Positions 43,461 to 52,270 of a DNA stretch of 64,000 nucleotides are shown here, in pieces. The stretch covers positions 5,436 through 69,435 of the forward strand of contig URKR01000012.1 in NCBI GenBank assembly GCA_900548355.1, in the 5' to 3' direction. A program made the position numbers and the translations under genes. The notes beneath the pieces are model-generated. The model saw only the letters and a program-made list of their open reading frames with translations. It was not told where the DNA came from and searched no databases. The stretch is from an uncultured Oscillospiraceae bacterium. GTDB taxonomy: Bacteria > Bacillota > Clostridia > Oscillospirales > Ruminococcaceae. Position 1 is the first letter of the stretch. Every line of letters starts with the position of its first letter.

Positions 43461-43507
43461 AAGCCGGCGCCGACCGCCCGGGTTTGCGGGGCGGCCGGCG
43501 CCGGCTG
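43461..43507. terminator. Bidirectional terminator between AraC and rhomboid genes
   Basis: AGCCGGCGCCGACCGCCC and GGGCGGCCGGCGCCGGCT form a long stem. A-rich sequence precedes it and GCATTTTC follows. Confidence 0.8.
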
Positions 43508-43525
43508 CATTTTCGGGGCAGAGGG

Positions 43526-44095
43526 CTACCGCCGCCGCACCGCAAAGCCGAACACTGTGCCGCAAATGCCGCCCACAATATGCATGAAGTTGGCCACATG
43601 GTCTGCAACAAACAGAATATCATAGATCTGCTGGCCCAGGTAAAGCGCGGCAACAAGGATCAAAGTCAGCGGGATGCACCCGCCGCGGGACCCGGCCAGG
43701 CTCGCCAGCATAATCATCATGAACACAATGCCGGAAGCCCCCAGCAGCGCGCTGCCGGGGAACAGTACACACTGCAGTATGCCCGAAACCAGCGCTGTGA
43801 ATGCAATGCCCAGCAGCAGCGTGCGGCTGCCGTAGCGTTCCTCAAGCGGAGGGCCCACGACAAGCAGCAACAGCATGTTGCCCATGAAATGCTCCCACCC
43901 GGCGTGGCCCAGCACATGGCCGAACAGCCGCACAAAAAAGAGCGGGTCCGCCACCGGTGAACGGTAAACGCTGAACAGGTGCAGCGTTGTCCAACCGGCG
44001 GTTGCGCGGTCCAGCAACAGCGCGGCCAGGGCCAGAAAGAAAAAGGTGAGGGTGACCGGGGCGTTGTATTGAAAACTCAGGGTACGGCGTTTCAT
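43526..44095 (-). CDS. Rhomboid-family intramembrane serine protease
   Basis: The 189-residue protein has six membrane helices. It carries GHVLGHAGWEHFMGNMLLLL (about 63-82), matching the HxxxN region of rhomboids, and ALLGASGIVFMMIML (about 117-131), whose Ser in GASG is the nucleophile, and a His in the last helix (NFMHIVGGICG, about 169-179). All three residue positions are present, so it should be active. ATG 44095 follows AAGGAGG. Substrates are unknown. Confidence 0.88.
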   Translation of the reverse strand: MKRRTLSFQYNAPVTLTFFFLALAALLLDRATAGWTTLHLFSVYRSPVADPLFFVRLFGHVLGHAGWEHFMGNMLLLLVVGPPLEERYGSRTLLLGIAFTALVSGILQCVLFPGSALLGASGIVFMMIMLASLAGSRGGCIPLTLILVAALYLGQQIYDILFVADHVANFMHIVGGICGTVFGFAVRRR

Positions 44096-44130
44096 GCGAA
44101 GCCTCCTTGGTACTTGGCGGGCCAAAAGCA

Positions 44131-44166
44131 AAAGCCCCGGTCGGGCGGACCCTGGCCGGGGCTGTA
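44131..44166 (-). terminator. Terminator after ackA
   Basis: On the minus strand AGCCCCGGCC and GACCGGGGCT pair around a GC-containing loop and TTTTGCTTTT follows. Confidence 0.8.
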
Positions 44167-44179
44167 TCTGCAATGGGAA

Positions 44180-45388
44180 TTATTCGGATTCCAGCACTTC
44201 CTTGGTGTCGCGGGCGATCATGAGCTCTTCGTTCGTCTCAATGATCAAGGTGCGGACCCGGGCGCCCCAAGCCGTGATTTCCACCACGTCCTTGCCCTGG
44301 TTGTGCGCATCGCGGTTTTTGTCGGTATCAATACGGATGCCGAGCCAATCCATGTGGTGGCAGATCTTGGCGCGGGAATCCGCGTCGTGCTCGCCGATGC
44401 CGCCAGTGAAGATGATGGCGTCCACGCCGCCCATCGCCGCAATGTAGCTGCCGATTGTCTTTTTGATCTGGTAGTTCAGCATGTCGCTGGCGAGTTGAGC
44501 GCGCTTGTTGCCCTCTTTGGCAGCCTTTTCCACATCGCGCTTGTCGCTCGAAACGCCCGAAATGCCCAACAGGCCGGACTTCTTGTTCAGGATTTCATCC
44601 AGCTGGTGGCCGGTGATATTCAGGGTGTATTTCAGATAGTTGACCACCGAAGGGTCCAGGTCACCGCAGCGGGTGCCCATCATCAGGCCGGCCAGCGGGG
44701 TCATGCCCATTGAGGTATCCACCACGCGGCCCTGGTCAACCGCGGCAATCGAAGAGCCGTTGCCCAGGTGGCAGGTGATCAGCTTCAAGCGCTCAATCGG
44801 TTCATCCAGATACTGGGCGGCACGGTGGCTGACATACTTGTGGCTGGTGCCGTGGAACCCATAGCGGCGTACGCCGTACTTTTCATAGTATTCATAGGGG
44901 ATCGCGTACATATACGCCTTGGGGGGCATCGTGCTGTGGAACGAAGTGTCGAACACCGCCACGTTCGGAATCTCGCCGAACACCTTGCGTGCAGCTTCAA
45001 TGCCCAGAATACCGGCGGGGTTGTGCAGCGGGGCCAGGGGGCTCAGTTCCCGGATCGCGTTGATAACCTCGGGGGTAATCAGGCAGCTCTGTTTGAATTT
45101 TTCGCCGCCGTGCACAATGCGGTGGCCGATTGCGTCAATCTCGCTCGGGTCGTCAATCACCTTGCCGTCGCCGGTGGTCATCTTTTTGACAACTTCCAGG
45201 AAGGCCTCGGTATGGGTGGGGAAGATGGCAGGGGTGGTGGCTTTGTGGCCGTTTGCCTCATGGGTAATCATGCTGCTTTCCATGCCAATGCGCTCACACA
45301 AACCTTTGCACAGGACATGCTCGCCCTCCATGTCGATCAGCTGATATTTCAAGCTGGAGGAACCGCAGTTGATAACAAGGACTTTCAT
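44180..45388 (-). CDS. ackA: Acetate kinase
   Basis: AckA makes ATP and acetate from acetyl phosphate, the last step of acetate fermentation. The 402-residue protein starts MKVLVINCGSSSLKYQLID, carries GHRIVHGGEKF (about 90-100), VFDTSFHSTMP (about 146-156), HLGNGSSIAAV (about 207-217) and FTGGIGEHDADSR, all ASKHA-family motifs. ATG 45388 follows AAGGAGAATGAGC. No pta gene is adjacent; phosphotransacetylase must be elsewhere. Confidence 0.97.
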   Translation of the reverse strand: MKVLVINCGSSSLKYQLIDMEGEHVLCKGLCERIGMESSMITHEANGHKATTPAIFPTHTEAFLEVVKKMTTGDGKVIDDPSEIDAIGHRIVHGGEKFKQSCLITPEVINAIRELSPLAPLHNPAGILGIEAARKVFGEIPNVAVFDTSFHSTMPPKAYMYAIPYEYYEKYGVRRYGFHGTSHKYVSHRAAQYLDEPIERLKLITCHLGNGSSIAAVDQGRVVDTSMGMTPLAGLMMGTRCGDLDPSVVNYLKYTLNITGHQLDEILNKKSGLLGISGVSSDKRDVEKAAKEGNKRAQLASDMLNYQIKKTIGSYIAAMGGVDAIIFTGGIGEHDADSRAKICHHMDWLGIRIDTDKNRDAHNQGKDVVEITAWGARVRTLIIETNEELMIARDTKEVLESE

Positions 45389-45447
45389 GCTCATTCTCCT
45401 TACAATGGTGAATTATCCGGGCAAGACCCGGTCGCTCTGTCAAAACA

Positions 45448-45476
45448 ATTATAGTATGAATTTTGTCTTTTTTCAA
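45448..45476 (-). promoter_or_regulatory. Promoter of ackA
   Basis: On the minus strand TTGAAA (45471-45476) and TATAAT (45448-45453) are 17 bases apart. Confidence 0.8.
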
Positions 45477-45687
45477 GAAAATTCTCCTTGCCAGGGCGCG
45501 TTTTTTGTGCGGAAAGCGGTGTGTTGATTTTCTTGCCCCCGGCTTCCGGCAAGCTGCACAAAGCATGACGAAAAAACTTGTGCTTGTTTATGGTTTGCAG
45601 CCGGCTTGCGCGGCTGTGATACAATGGAAAAAACGCGCCCCCTGGGGCAGCTTCCTGCACAGCCGAAGGACGGCGGAAAGGAAACGT

Positions 45688-46875
45688 ATGAATTTTGTCG
45701 GCATCATCACCGAATATGATCCCTTCCACAACGGCCATGCGGCCCAGCTGGCGATGCTGCGCGAGCGCGGCGTCAACGCCGTTGCGGTCTGCATGAGCGC
45801 CGGCGCCGTGCAGCGCGGCGGGATACCGTTGCTGCCTGAGCCGGTCCGTGTACGCGCAGCGCTGCAAGCCGGGGCAGACCTGGTCATCGCATTGCCGGCG
45901 CCTTATGCTAGCGCCGGGGCCGAAGCTTTCGCCGCGGCCGGCGTGCATCTGCTGGCGGCGCTTGGCTGTGATACGCTGGCCTTTGGCGCGGAAACGCCGG
46001 ACCCCGACCGCCTGCTGGCAGCGGCCCGCCTGCTGGATAGCCCGGCGCTGCAGCCCCCGCTGCGCGAAGCGCTTGCGGCAGGGCGCACCTTTGCGGCTGC
46101 CCGGGCCGCTGCAGCGGAAGCGCTTTGCCCCGGCACAGGCGATCTGCTGCGGGCCCCCAACAACATCCTCGGCATTGAGTATTGCAAAGCCATCCTGCGC
46201 CATGGGGCCGCCATGGCGCCGCTGCCGCTGCCTCGCCTGGGGGCGGCGCACGGGGCGGGTGTCCCCGGCAGCCATGCGGGGCTGCCGCTGGCATCGGCCA
46301 GCTACCTGCGTGGGGCGGTGCAGCGCGAAGGGGTGGAGGCGCTGGCGCCTTTTGTTCCGGCGGAAGCTTTTGCCCTGTACAGGGAAGCCGCATCGGAAGG
46401 GCTGCTGGCATGCCCTGAAAAGTTTGATGCCGCGCTGCTGGCGCTGCTGCGCGCGCGGGCGCCCGGTGGGTTTGCCGGCTGCCGCGGAACCAGCGAGGGG
46501 CTTGAAAACCGACTGGAAACTGCCGTGGGGGCGGCCACTGATGCCGAAGACCTTTACGCCAGGATGAAAACCAAGCGCTACCCCCACGCCCGGCTGCGCC
46601 GGCTGGCGCTGGATGCGGCGCTCGGCGTGCAGGAGGGCGCCCTGCCGCCGCTGCCGCCGTTTGTGCATGTGCTGGGGGCGCGGCGGGCGGCACTGCCGCG
46701 GCTCAAGGCGGTGACACTGCCGGTTTCCACCTCGCTGGCCAAGCTTGGGCAGGCCAGCCCGGAAGCGGAAACTTTGTGCAGAACGTATAGCCGGTTTGTG
46801 GATTTTTCGGCACTTTGCAGGGGGCAAACCCGGCCGATGGGGCTTGCGTACACGACAAAACCGGTGGTATTATAA
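45688..46875 (+). CDS. tmcAL: tRNA(Met) cytidine acetate ligase
   Basis: TmcAL uses ATP and acetate to acetylate the wobble cytidine of elongator tRNA-Met, as shown for the Bacillus homologue YlbM. The 395-residue protein begins VGIITEYDPFHNGHAAQLAM (about 4-23), the nucleotidyltransferase motif with HNGH, and continues with APNNILGIEYCKAIL (about 154-168) and KTKRYPHARLRRL (about 293-305). GGCGGAAAGGAAACGT precedes ATG 45688. It is divergent from ackA, so the two share an intergenic control region. Confidence 0.9.
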   Translation: MNFVGIITEYDPFHNGHAAQLAMLRERGVNAVAVCMSAGAVQRGGIPLLPEPVRVRAALQAGADLVIALPAPYASAGAEAFAAAGVHLLAALGCDTLAFGAETPDPDRLLAAARLLDSPALQPPLREALAAGRTFAAARAAAAEALCPGTGDLLRAPNNILGIEYCKAILRHGAAMAPLPLPRLGAAHGAGVPGSHAGLPLASASYLRGAVQREGVEALAPFVPAEAFALYREAASEGLLACPEKFDAALLALLRARAPGGFAGCRGTSEGLENRLETAVGAATDAEDLYARMKTKRYPHARLRRLALDAALGVQEGALPPLPPFVHVLGARRAALPRLKAVTLPVSTSLAKLGQASPEAETLCRTYSRFVDFSALCRGQTRPMGLAYTTKPVVL

Positions 46876-46986
46876 TATTATATGGATCATTTTTGCGCGG
46901 ATGTGCAGCTTTGTTGCAGGCGTATGGCGCAAAATTGGCGCGCTTTCAGGAACTTTTCGCTGACTTTTAGGAAGAGAGGAACCGCA

Positions 46987-48267
46987 ATGGCATTGCATGT
47001 AATGGACGAAGCCAACCTGTGCCTGGGCTGCAAGAACCCGCGCTGCCAGCAGGGCTGCCCGATCCACACCAACATCCCCGAGGTCATCCGGCTGCTCAAG
47101 GCCAACAAGCTCAACGAAGCCGGCCGGATGCTGTTTGAAAACAACCCTCTGACCACCGTCTGCAGCCTGATCTGCAACCACGAAAACCAGTGCGAAGGCC
47201 ACTGCATCCGCGGCATCAAGGGCTCGCCGGTACATTTCTCGGTCATTGAAAACTACATCTCCTCCACCTACGCCTCCCAGATGACCAAGGGTCCCGCCGA
47301 ACCCAACGGCAAGCGGGTCGCCATCATCGGCTCCGGACCGGCCGGCCTAACCATCGCGGTCATTCTGGCGCGGTACGGTTACGACGTCACGATCTTTGAA
47401 AGCCACGATAAGATCGGCGGCGTGCTGCGCTACGGCATCCCCGAATTCCGCCTGCCCAAGAGCGTGCTCGACGATTTCGAGTACCGCCACCTGCGGCTCA
47501 AGGATATCAAAGTCCGCCCCAACACCGACGTCGGCAAGGCGCTCAAAATCGACGACCTCTTCCGCGACGGCTACAAAGCGATCTTCATCGGCACCGGCGT
47601 CTGGCGGCCGAACACGCTGCACATCAAGGGCGAAAGCCTTGGCCATGTCCACTTTGCGATCAACTACCTGCAAAACCCCGACGTCTACCACCTCGGCAAC
47701 CGGGTTGTGCTGATCGGCGCGGGCAACGCCGCGATGGACGTCGCCCGAACCGCGATCCGCCACGGCACGCGCCACCTGGAGTGCTTCTCGATCACCAAAA
47801 AGCTCGCGGCCAGCGATTACGAAGCCAGCTACGCCAAGCTCGAGGGCGTCGAGTTCTTCTACAACAAAAAGCCGGTCGAGATCACCGACGAAGGCGTCGT
47901 GTTCCGCGATGTCGAGGAAGCCGAGGACGGCACGATCACCGACCTGCCCGGCACCGAGATGCTCTACCCGGCCGACAGCGTCATTGTCTCGATCAGCCAG
48001 GGCCCCTGCACGACGATCACCGAGACGACCGAGGGCCTCAAGGTCAACCCGCGCGGCCTGTTTGTCACCGACGAGGTCGGCCGCACCTCCCGCCCCGGCA
48101 TCTTCGCTTCGGGCGATGCGGTCAAGGGCGCGCGCACCGTCGTCGAGGCCGTCGCCTACAGCAAAAAGGTGGCCGAGGCGATGCACGAATATATGCAGAA
48201 CCTGCCCGCCGACGGGCCGGACGAATACGCCAACGTTCCGGTCTACCAGAGCGACGACGGCAACTGA
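46987..48267 (+). CDS. NAD(P)-dependent flavoprotein oxidoreductase, glutamate synthase small-subunit like
   Basis: The 426-residue protein has an N-terminal cysteine-rich domain (CLGCKNPRCQQGCPIHTNIPE, about 12-32; later CSLICNHENQCEGHC, about 59-73) that binds 4Fe-4S clusters, followed by FAD (VAIIGSGPAGLTIAVILARY, about 104-123) and NAD(P) (VVLIGAGNAAMDVARTAI, about 240-257) motifs. This matches GltD, NfnB and related small subunits. No partner large subunit is next to it, so it may act with ferredoxin or a distant partner. AGGAAGAGAGG precedes the start. Confidence 0.85.
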   Translation: MALHVMDEANLCLGCKNPRCQQGCPIHTNIPEVIRLLKANKLNEAGRMLFENNPLTTVCSLICNHENQCEGHCIRGIKGSPVHFSVIENYISSTYASQMTKGPAEPNGKRVAIIGSGPAGLTIAVILARYGYDVTIFESHDKIGGVLRYGIPEFRLPKSVLDDFEYRHLRLKDIKVRPNTDVGKALKIDDLFRDGYKAIFIGTGVWRPNTLHIKGESLGHVHFAINYLQNPDVYHLGNRVVLIGAGNAAMDVARTAIRHGTRHLECFSITKKLAASDYEASYAKLEGVEFFYNKKPVEITDEGVVFRDVEEAEDGTITDLPGTEMLYPADSVIVSISQGPCTTITETTEGLKVNPRGLFVTDEVGRTSRPGIFASGDAVKGARTVVEAVAYSKKVAEAMHEYMQNLPADGPDEYANVPVYQSDDGN

Positions 48268-48293
48268 CGCCGCCGCAAAAACCGGAAAAATCT

Positions 48294-48324
48294 CAAGCCG
48301 CAGTGCAAAGCTGCGGCTTTTTTG
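48294..48324 (+). terminator. Terminator after the flavoprotein gene
   Basis: AAGCCGCAG and CTGCGGCTT pair around TGCAAAG, followed by TTTTTG. Confidence 0.85.
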
Positions 48325-48413
48325 CAGGCCGGGGAGATTTGGACGCATTTTGTTGACATTTCCATGCGATACTTGTCCCAAAGCCAGACAACCCCGCCAG
48401 GAGGTGAATCCGT

Positions 48414-49700
48414 ATGAGGAAACACGCAACGCCCATCGGCCTGCCGGCGCTGCTGCTCGCCCTCGCTTTGGCCGGCTGCGCAGGGCAGGCAAAACAGCCC
48501 GCCCCGCCCGCTTCCGCCCCGGCCGCTGCGGCAGAGCCTGCGCCTACGCCGGAACCCCGTCTACCGCTGCATCTGCTGGGGGATTCGAACAGCACCGGCT
48601 GGTACAGCCGCGGTTACTCGACCGACGGGGAGGACGCCCAGTGGGTGCAATGTATTCGGTTCGACGATGCGCAGGAGATCATCGTCGGCGAGCCGCTGAC
48701 GATTGAGGAAAACGGCTTCAACCTCCTGCCGCTGGTCGATGCTGACAACGTCTATGGCATCATACCCGGCGGTATTGACGGCCCGCCGCGCATCTACCGC
48801 ACCGGCCCGGCCGGCGCCGCCTGGGAACAGTCCTGGACGCTGCCCGAGGGGATTGCGCTCTCGGTCTGGCACACCACGGTTGCGAGCGACGGGGAAGCGC
48901 TCTATATGGGCTACTGCACCATCTCGGACGATCCGTCCCGCCAGGACGACGTGCAGATCGGCCGGTTCGACCTCGCGACCGGTGAGCTGACGCCGGTCAC
49001 CGACTGGGACGGGTACTACCGCGGCACCCTCTTCGGCATCTGGCAGGCCGAAAACAAGCTGCTGTTTACCCGGCGCAGCGTCGCGGCGGACTGCCCGTAT
49101 GAGCCGGTCATCAGCCACTACACAATCTCGAACTGGGAGCAGCTCGACCCCTGGGTGTCGATAACCCTCTACGCGCTCGACCCGCACACCGGCGAGGAGA
49201 CCGCCCTGCTGACCGAAAAAGGCCAGTTCTTCCCTTGGCGGATACAGGACGATCGGCTCTACCGGCTGGACGGCGAAACCCACACGCTATGCTTCCACGC
49301 CCTCGACAGTGACGAGACCGAGACGCTGCCGATGCCGCCGCAGGCTTCGCAGATTACAGCGATCTCACCCGACCTGATTCTGTTTGAAGGCGGCAATGAA
49401 CAGGATGTGCGGACGCTCTATCTCTACGACCGTGCCACCGGCGAAACGCAGGCAAGCCCGCTCTACCGCCTGGGCAAAGACGAGACGACCTGCATCCGGC
49501 TGCTCTGTGAGACCGGGGCGGGGGAGTACCTGATTGTGCGGGATTCCCCGCTCGCGCCCAAACAGATACAGGGGATGCAGGGCGAGTTTTACACGGTCTG
49601 GACGAACCAGAACGCCTACGAGCTCGTCACCCGCGAAGCCCTGCTCGACGCCGCCATCCCCGGCCGCCCCGTCATCTTGCGGGATGACCACATCGATTAG
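48414..49700 (+). CDS. Putative lipoprotein of unknown function
   Basis: The 428-residue protein has a lipoprotein signal (basic N terminus, Leu/Ala core, LALAGC with Cys 22) and a Pro/Ala-rich linker (about 28-50). The rest is a series of beta-rich segments of 35-45 residues with conserved Leu/Tyr/Asp pattern (IYRTGPAGAAWEQSW, IGRFDLATGELTPVTDW, LYALDPHTGEETALL, LYLYDRATGETQASPLY), suggesting a beta-propeller. AGGAGGTGA precedes the ATG. Function unknown; the 5703 lipoprotein has a comparable start but not these repeats. Confidence 0.78.
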   Translation: MRKHATPIGLPALLLALALAGCAGQAKQPAPPASAPAAAAEPAPTPEPRLPLHLLGDSNSTGWYSRGYSTDGEDAQWVQCIRFDDAQEIIVGEPLTIEENGFNLLPLVDADNVYGIIPGGIDGPPRIYRTGPAGAAWEQSWTLPEGIALSVWHTTVASDGEALYMGYCTISDDPSRQDDVQIGRFDLATGELTPVTDWDGYYRGTLFGIWQAENKLLFTRRSVAADCPYEPVISHYTISNWEQLDPWVSITLYALDPHTGEETALLTEKGQFFPWRIQDDRLYRLDGETHTLCFHALDSDETETLPMPPQASQITAISPDLILFEGGNEQDVRTLYLYDRATGETQASPLYRLGKDETTCIRLLCETGAGEYLIVRDSPLAPKQIQGMQGEFYTVWTNQNAYELVTREALLDAAIPGRPVILRDDHID

Positions 49701-49770
49701 CCGCTTCAACAGCCCACTTCAAGCGCTGGCAAGTGAATCTGCTTTACAGCCAAAAAAACAGGCAGTACAA

Positions 49771-49806
49771 AGCCCCGGTTCGCGCAGAACCGGGGCTGTT
49801 CATTTG
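49771..49806 (+). terminator. Terminator after the 48414 lipoprotein gene
   Basis: AGCCCCGGTT and AACCGGGGCT form a perfect 10-bp stem around CGCGCAG, then GTTCATTTG. Confidence 0.75.
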
Positions 49807-49826
49807 TATGCCAGATACCTGAAAAC

Positions 49827-49862
49827 AATAGAGACTGTAGCGGCGCACTCTGCGCCATAACT
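49827..49862. repeat. Short repeat related to the 7011 element
   Basis: ATAGAGACTGTAGCGGCGC and the following GCGCC form a small inverted motif resembling those near 7011 and 52682. Confidence 0.4.
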
Positions 49863-49903
49863 TGGTACAAGCGTTTCAAGAGGAAAACCGCGGTGCTATC
49901 CCT

Positions 49904-50917
49904 TCACCCTAAATTCGGCCGATCCTGGTCGCCGTCGGCTTTGAACAGCACGAAGTTTTCGGGGACGTTGGTAAAGTAGTAGTATTCGGTGTTCTCCCGT
50001 AGCGGCGGGGTCAGGTAGTTGGGGACGGTCACCCCGTCGCCGGGCAAACGCTCCCGCAGGCCGGCGGCGCGCCAGACTGCGGCCGGGATGCCGGCGTTGT
50101 AGCAGTCGAGGTATTCGGCCCCGGCTTCGCGCAGCAGCTTATCAAGCGCCGCGCCCAGCCGCGGCAGCGCTGCGTCCGGCCCGATGAAATCGACAATCCG
50201 CACAACCGGCGCGCAGCCGGTCTCGGTTGCCGTGACGGTGCGGGTGATGAGATAGGCGAGCAGCCGCCCGCCCTCCCGCACGGCCCAGACGTCGTAATGA
50301 AAATACGGGTACTCGAAATACCGCCGCCGCAGATACCACAGATCCTTGCGCGGCGTGTGCGGCGTCCGGGGCAGCCCCAGTGCTTCGAGCGCCGCCGCAT
50401 CGGCCACAGGTTCGAGCGCCAGATCCCCGCCCACTGGCAGCGGGGCGGTTTCGGCCTCGTCGCCGGGAACCGCCAACGTCCAGCCATCCGGCCCTGGCGT
50501 GCCCAGGCGGTAGTAATGCGGCAGCCGCTCGGCCGTCCAGCCCAAAAATTCATACAGCGCGCAGGTGTTGGCCCGGATGTTGTTGCAGGCCAGCACCCTG
50601 GCCCCGAGCAGACCGGGCAGCGCGTCCATCAGCTGCAAGCCGACGCCGTTATGCCCCTTGGCCGCCACCCAGGTCGAAACCCAGGCGTCCGCGCCGGGGG
50701 CCTGGCTGGCCGGGATGTACCCCGCCGCGCTCAAATATTCGCCGTCCTGCTCGGCCACCGCAAACTGCGGCGCGCCGCCGGCCAGCCCGGCAAAGTAGAA
50801 ATCATAGAATTCCGGCCGGTTCACAAGCGGCAGCTGCATATCAAAATGCCGGTTGATGAAATCGACAATCGCCGGCCCCTCGCCGGGGCGGGCAAGCCGC
50901 AGACAAAGCTCAGACAA
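49904..50917 (-). CDS. GNAT-like acyltransferase of the ACP mini-cluster
   Basis: The 337-residue protein has an N-terminal GNAT-type region (LRLARPGEGPAIVDFINRHF; AVAEQDGEYLSAAGYIPA; VSTWVAAKGHNGVGLQLMDA, about 81-100; NTCALYEFLGW) and a second half of unclear fold. Its tail, TEYYYFTNVPENFVLFKADG then DQDRPNLG, resembles a C terminus I associate with acyltransferases of surface glycan or lipid clusters. It starts at TTG 50917, inside the end of the SDR gene (8-base overlap), with GGGGGG upstream. Its role in using an acyl group from ACP is inference. Confidence 0.7.
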   Translation of the reverse strand: MSELCLRLARPGEGPAIVDFINRHFDMQLPLVNRPEFYDFYFAGLAGGAPQFAVAEQDGEYLSAAGYIPASQAPGADAWVSTWVAAKGHNGVGLQLMDALPGLLGARVLACNNIRANTCALYEFLGWTAERLPHYYRLGTPGPDGWTLAVPGDEAETAPLPVGGDLALEPVADAAALEALGLPRTPHTPRKDLWYLRRRYFEYPYFHYDVWAVREGGRLLAYLITRTVTATETGCAPVVRIVDFIGPDAALPRLGAALDKLLREAGAEYLDCYNAGIPAAVWRAAGLRERLPGDGVTVPNYLTPPLRENTEYYYFTNVPENFVLFKADGDQDRPNLG

Positions 50918-51650
50918 TGGCCGATCCCCCCGTAATGGGCAGCGTCACCCCGGTGATGAACCCGGCCTCGTCCGAAAGCAGGAAGGCCATCGCCGGCACA
51001 ACGTCGGCCGGGGTGGCGTTGCGGCCCATCGGGTTTTCGGCGGCCGCGGCCTGCACGATCAGGTCGGGGGTGTCTTTCAAAAAGTTCGTCTCCATCATGC
51101 TCGGGGCCACGCAGTTCACCGTCACGCCAAACCGCGCGTACTCCACGGCCAGGCTGCGGCACAGCCCGCCCAGCGCGTTCTTGGCCATCACATAGGCCGC
51201 GGTGTTCTTGGGCGGCGCGCCGAGGGTGTAGCTCGTCTGGATAAAAAGCACCCGGCCGAACTTCGCCTTCGCCATCGCGGGCAGCACGGCCTTGCAGAGC
51301 TTGACGGCGCTGTGGATCTGAATCTCCCAGTCTTTTTCGAACCGCACCTCGTCAAAATTTTTGAACTTCGCGTTCACGACCGGCAGCGCCGGCAGGTGGA
51401 TGAAGTGGGTGGGGGCGGGCCCGCCGGCCAAAAGCTGGCAGAAGGTATCGACCTTGTACGGGTCGGACAAATCGACGTCAAACGGGCGGATCACGCCGGG
51501 GTGGGCCGCGATCAGGGGGGCGAGCTTGTCCACATCGCCGCAGCCCTGGGCCAGCACGACGGTATCCGGCGCGGCGTTTTGTAAAAGCCGCTCGATCAAG
51601 GCGCGCCCGACGTCGCTCGTCGCGCCGGTAATCAGGTAGGTATAGGACAT
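50910..51650 (-). CDS. Short-chain dehydrogenase/reductase (3-oxoacyl-ACP reductase-like)
   Basis: The 246-residue NAD(P) oxidoreductase has TYLITGATSDVGRALIERLL (about 4-23), the catalytic triad from VLFIQTSYTLGAPP (Ser near 145) and YVMAKNALGG (Tyr and Lys, about 157-161), and VTLPITGGSAIV at the end. The first glycines read GATSDVG, a normal variant. It resembles FabG. AAGGAGC precedes the start. It lies between the MaoC and GNAT genes and probably acts on the same carrier-bound intermediate. Confidence 0.86.
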   Translation of the reverse strand: MSYTYLITGATSDVGRALIERLLQNAAPDTVVLAQGCGDVDKLAPLIAAHPGVIRPFDVDLSDPYKVDTFCQLLAGGPAPTHFIHLPALPVVNAKFKNFDEVRFEKDWEIQIHSAVKLCKAVLPAMAKAKFGRVLFIQTSYTLGAPPKNTAAYVMAKNALGGLCRSLAVEYARFGVTVNCVAPSMMETNFLKDTPDLIVQAAAAENPMGRNATPADVVPAMAFLLSDEAGFITGVTLPITGGSAIV

Positions 51651-51678
51651 GGGTAGGCTCCTTTATTTATATAAGTAT

Positions 51679-52095
51679 TCACCGCGCCAGCCCGGCTTTG
51701 ATGGTGCCGCGGGTGACTTTTTTGCCGTCCTGGTTGCGGATCTCGGCCTTGATCTCGGCTTCGCCCACCGCCTCGCTGACGTGGGTCACGGTGCCGGTCA
51801 CGGTCAGGGTATCGCCGATGTAGATCGGCTTGGCAAACTTGCATTCAACCCCGTGCAGCAGGCAGTGCTCGCCCGGCAGGTAGACGCCTGCCAGCGTTGA
51901 GAAAAAGCTCGCGCCGAGCATCCCGTACACCACCCGCCCGGCATAGCCGCGGGCTTTTGCGTAGTCCTCATCCATGTGGATAGGGGAGATGTCGCCGCTG
52001 AGCGCGCAGAACTGCCGCATCATTTCTTCGGTCACGGTCACGGTAAACGATTCGGTCAGGCCAGGGGTCATTTCGGATAGGGTATAGTGATTCAT
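51679..52095 (-). CDS. MaoC-family dehydratase
   Basis: The 138-residue hot-dog protein resembles (R)-specific enoyl-CoA/ACP hydratases (PhaJ type). It has the motif FCALSGDISPIHMDEDYAKA (about 29-48), with catalytic Asp and His in GDxxPxH, and GRVVYGMLGASFFSTL (about 53-68). In the mini-cluster it would hydrate or dehydrate the ACP-bound chain, opposite to the reductase. AAGGAATTT precedes the start. It is separated from the ACP gene by 175 bases that hold a repeat. Confidence 0.85.
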   Translation of the reverse strand: MNHYTLSEMTPGLTESFTVTVTEEMMRQFCALSGDISPIHMDEDYAKARGYAGRVVYGMLGASFFSTLAGVYLPGEHCLLHGVECKFAKPIYIGDTLTVTGTVTHVSEAVGEAEIKAEIRNQDGKKVTRGTIKAGLAR

Positions 52096-52126
52096 AGGAA
52101 ATTCCTTATACTGTTATTCTGCTCAG

Positions 52127-52216
52127 TGTTTAGAGTTGAGCGTTTGGACTTGGTGGATCGCGCGCCGATGGCGCGCTCAAAAAATCTGAAACGCGCCGGC
52201 AGGCGCACCGCATCTA
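52127..52216. repeat. MITE-like inverted-repeat element, copy B
   Basis: The right end reads CACCGCATCTAAACTCT and, on the other strand, matches the left end of copy A (AGAGTTTAGATGCGGTG). The left end (AGAGTTGAGCGTTTGGACTT, then GGTGG) matches the right end of copy A. The centre differs from copy A but keeps GC-rich hairpins. It lies inside the ACP-MaoC interval. Confidence 0.6.
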
Positions 52217-52270
52217 AACTCTCGAAAAAAGCGGCCGCCGCCCTTTTGGGGCTGCGGCCGCCGGGCGGGC

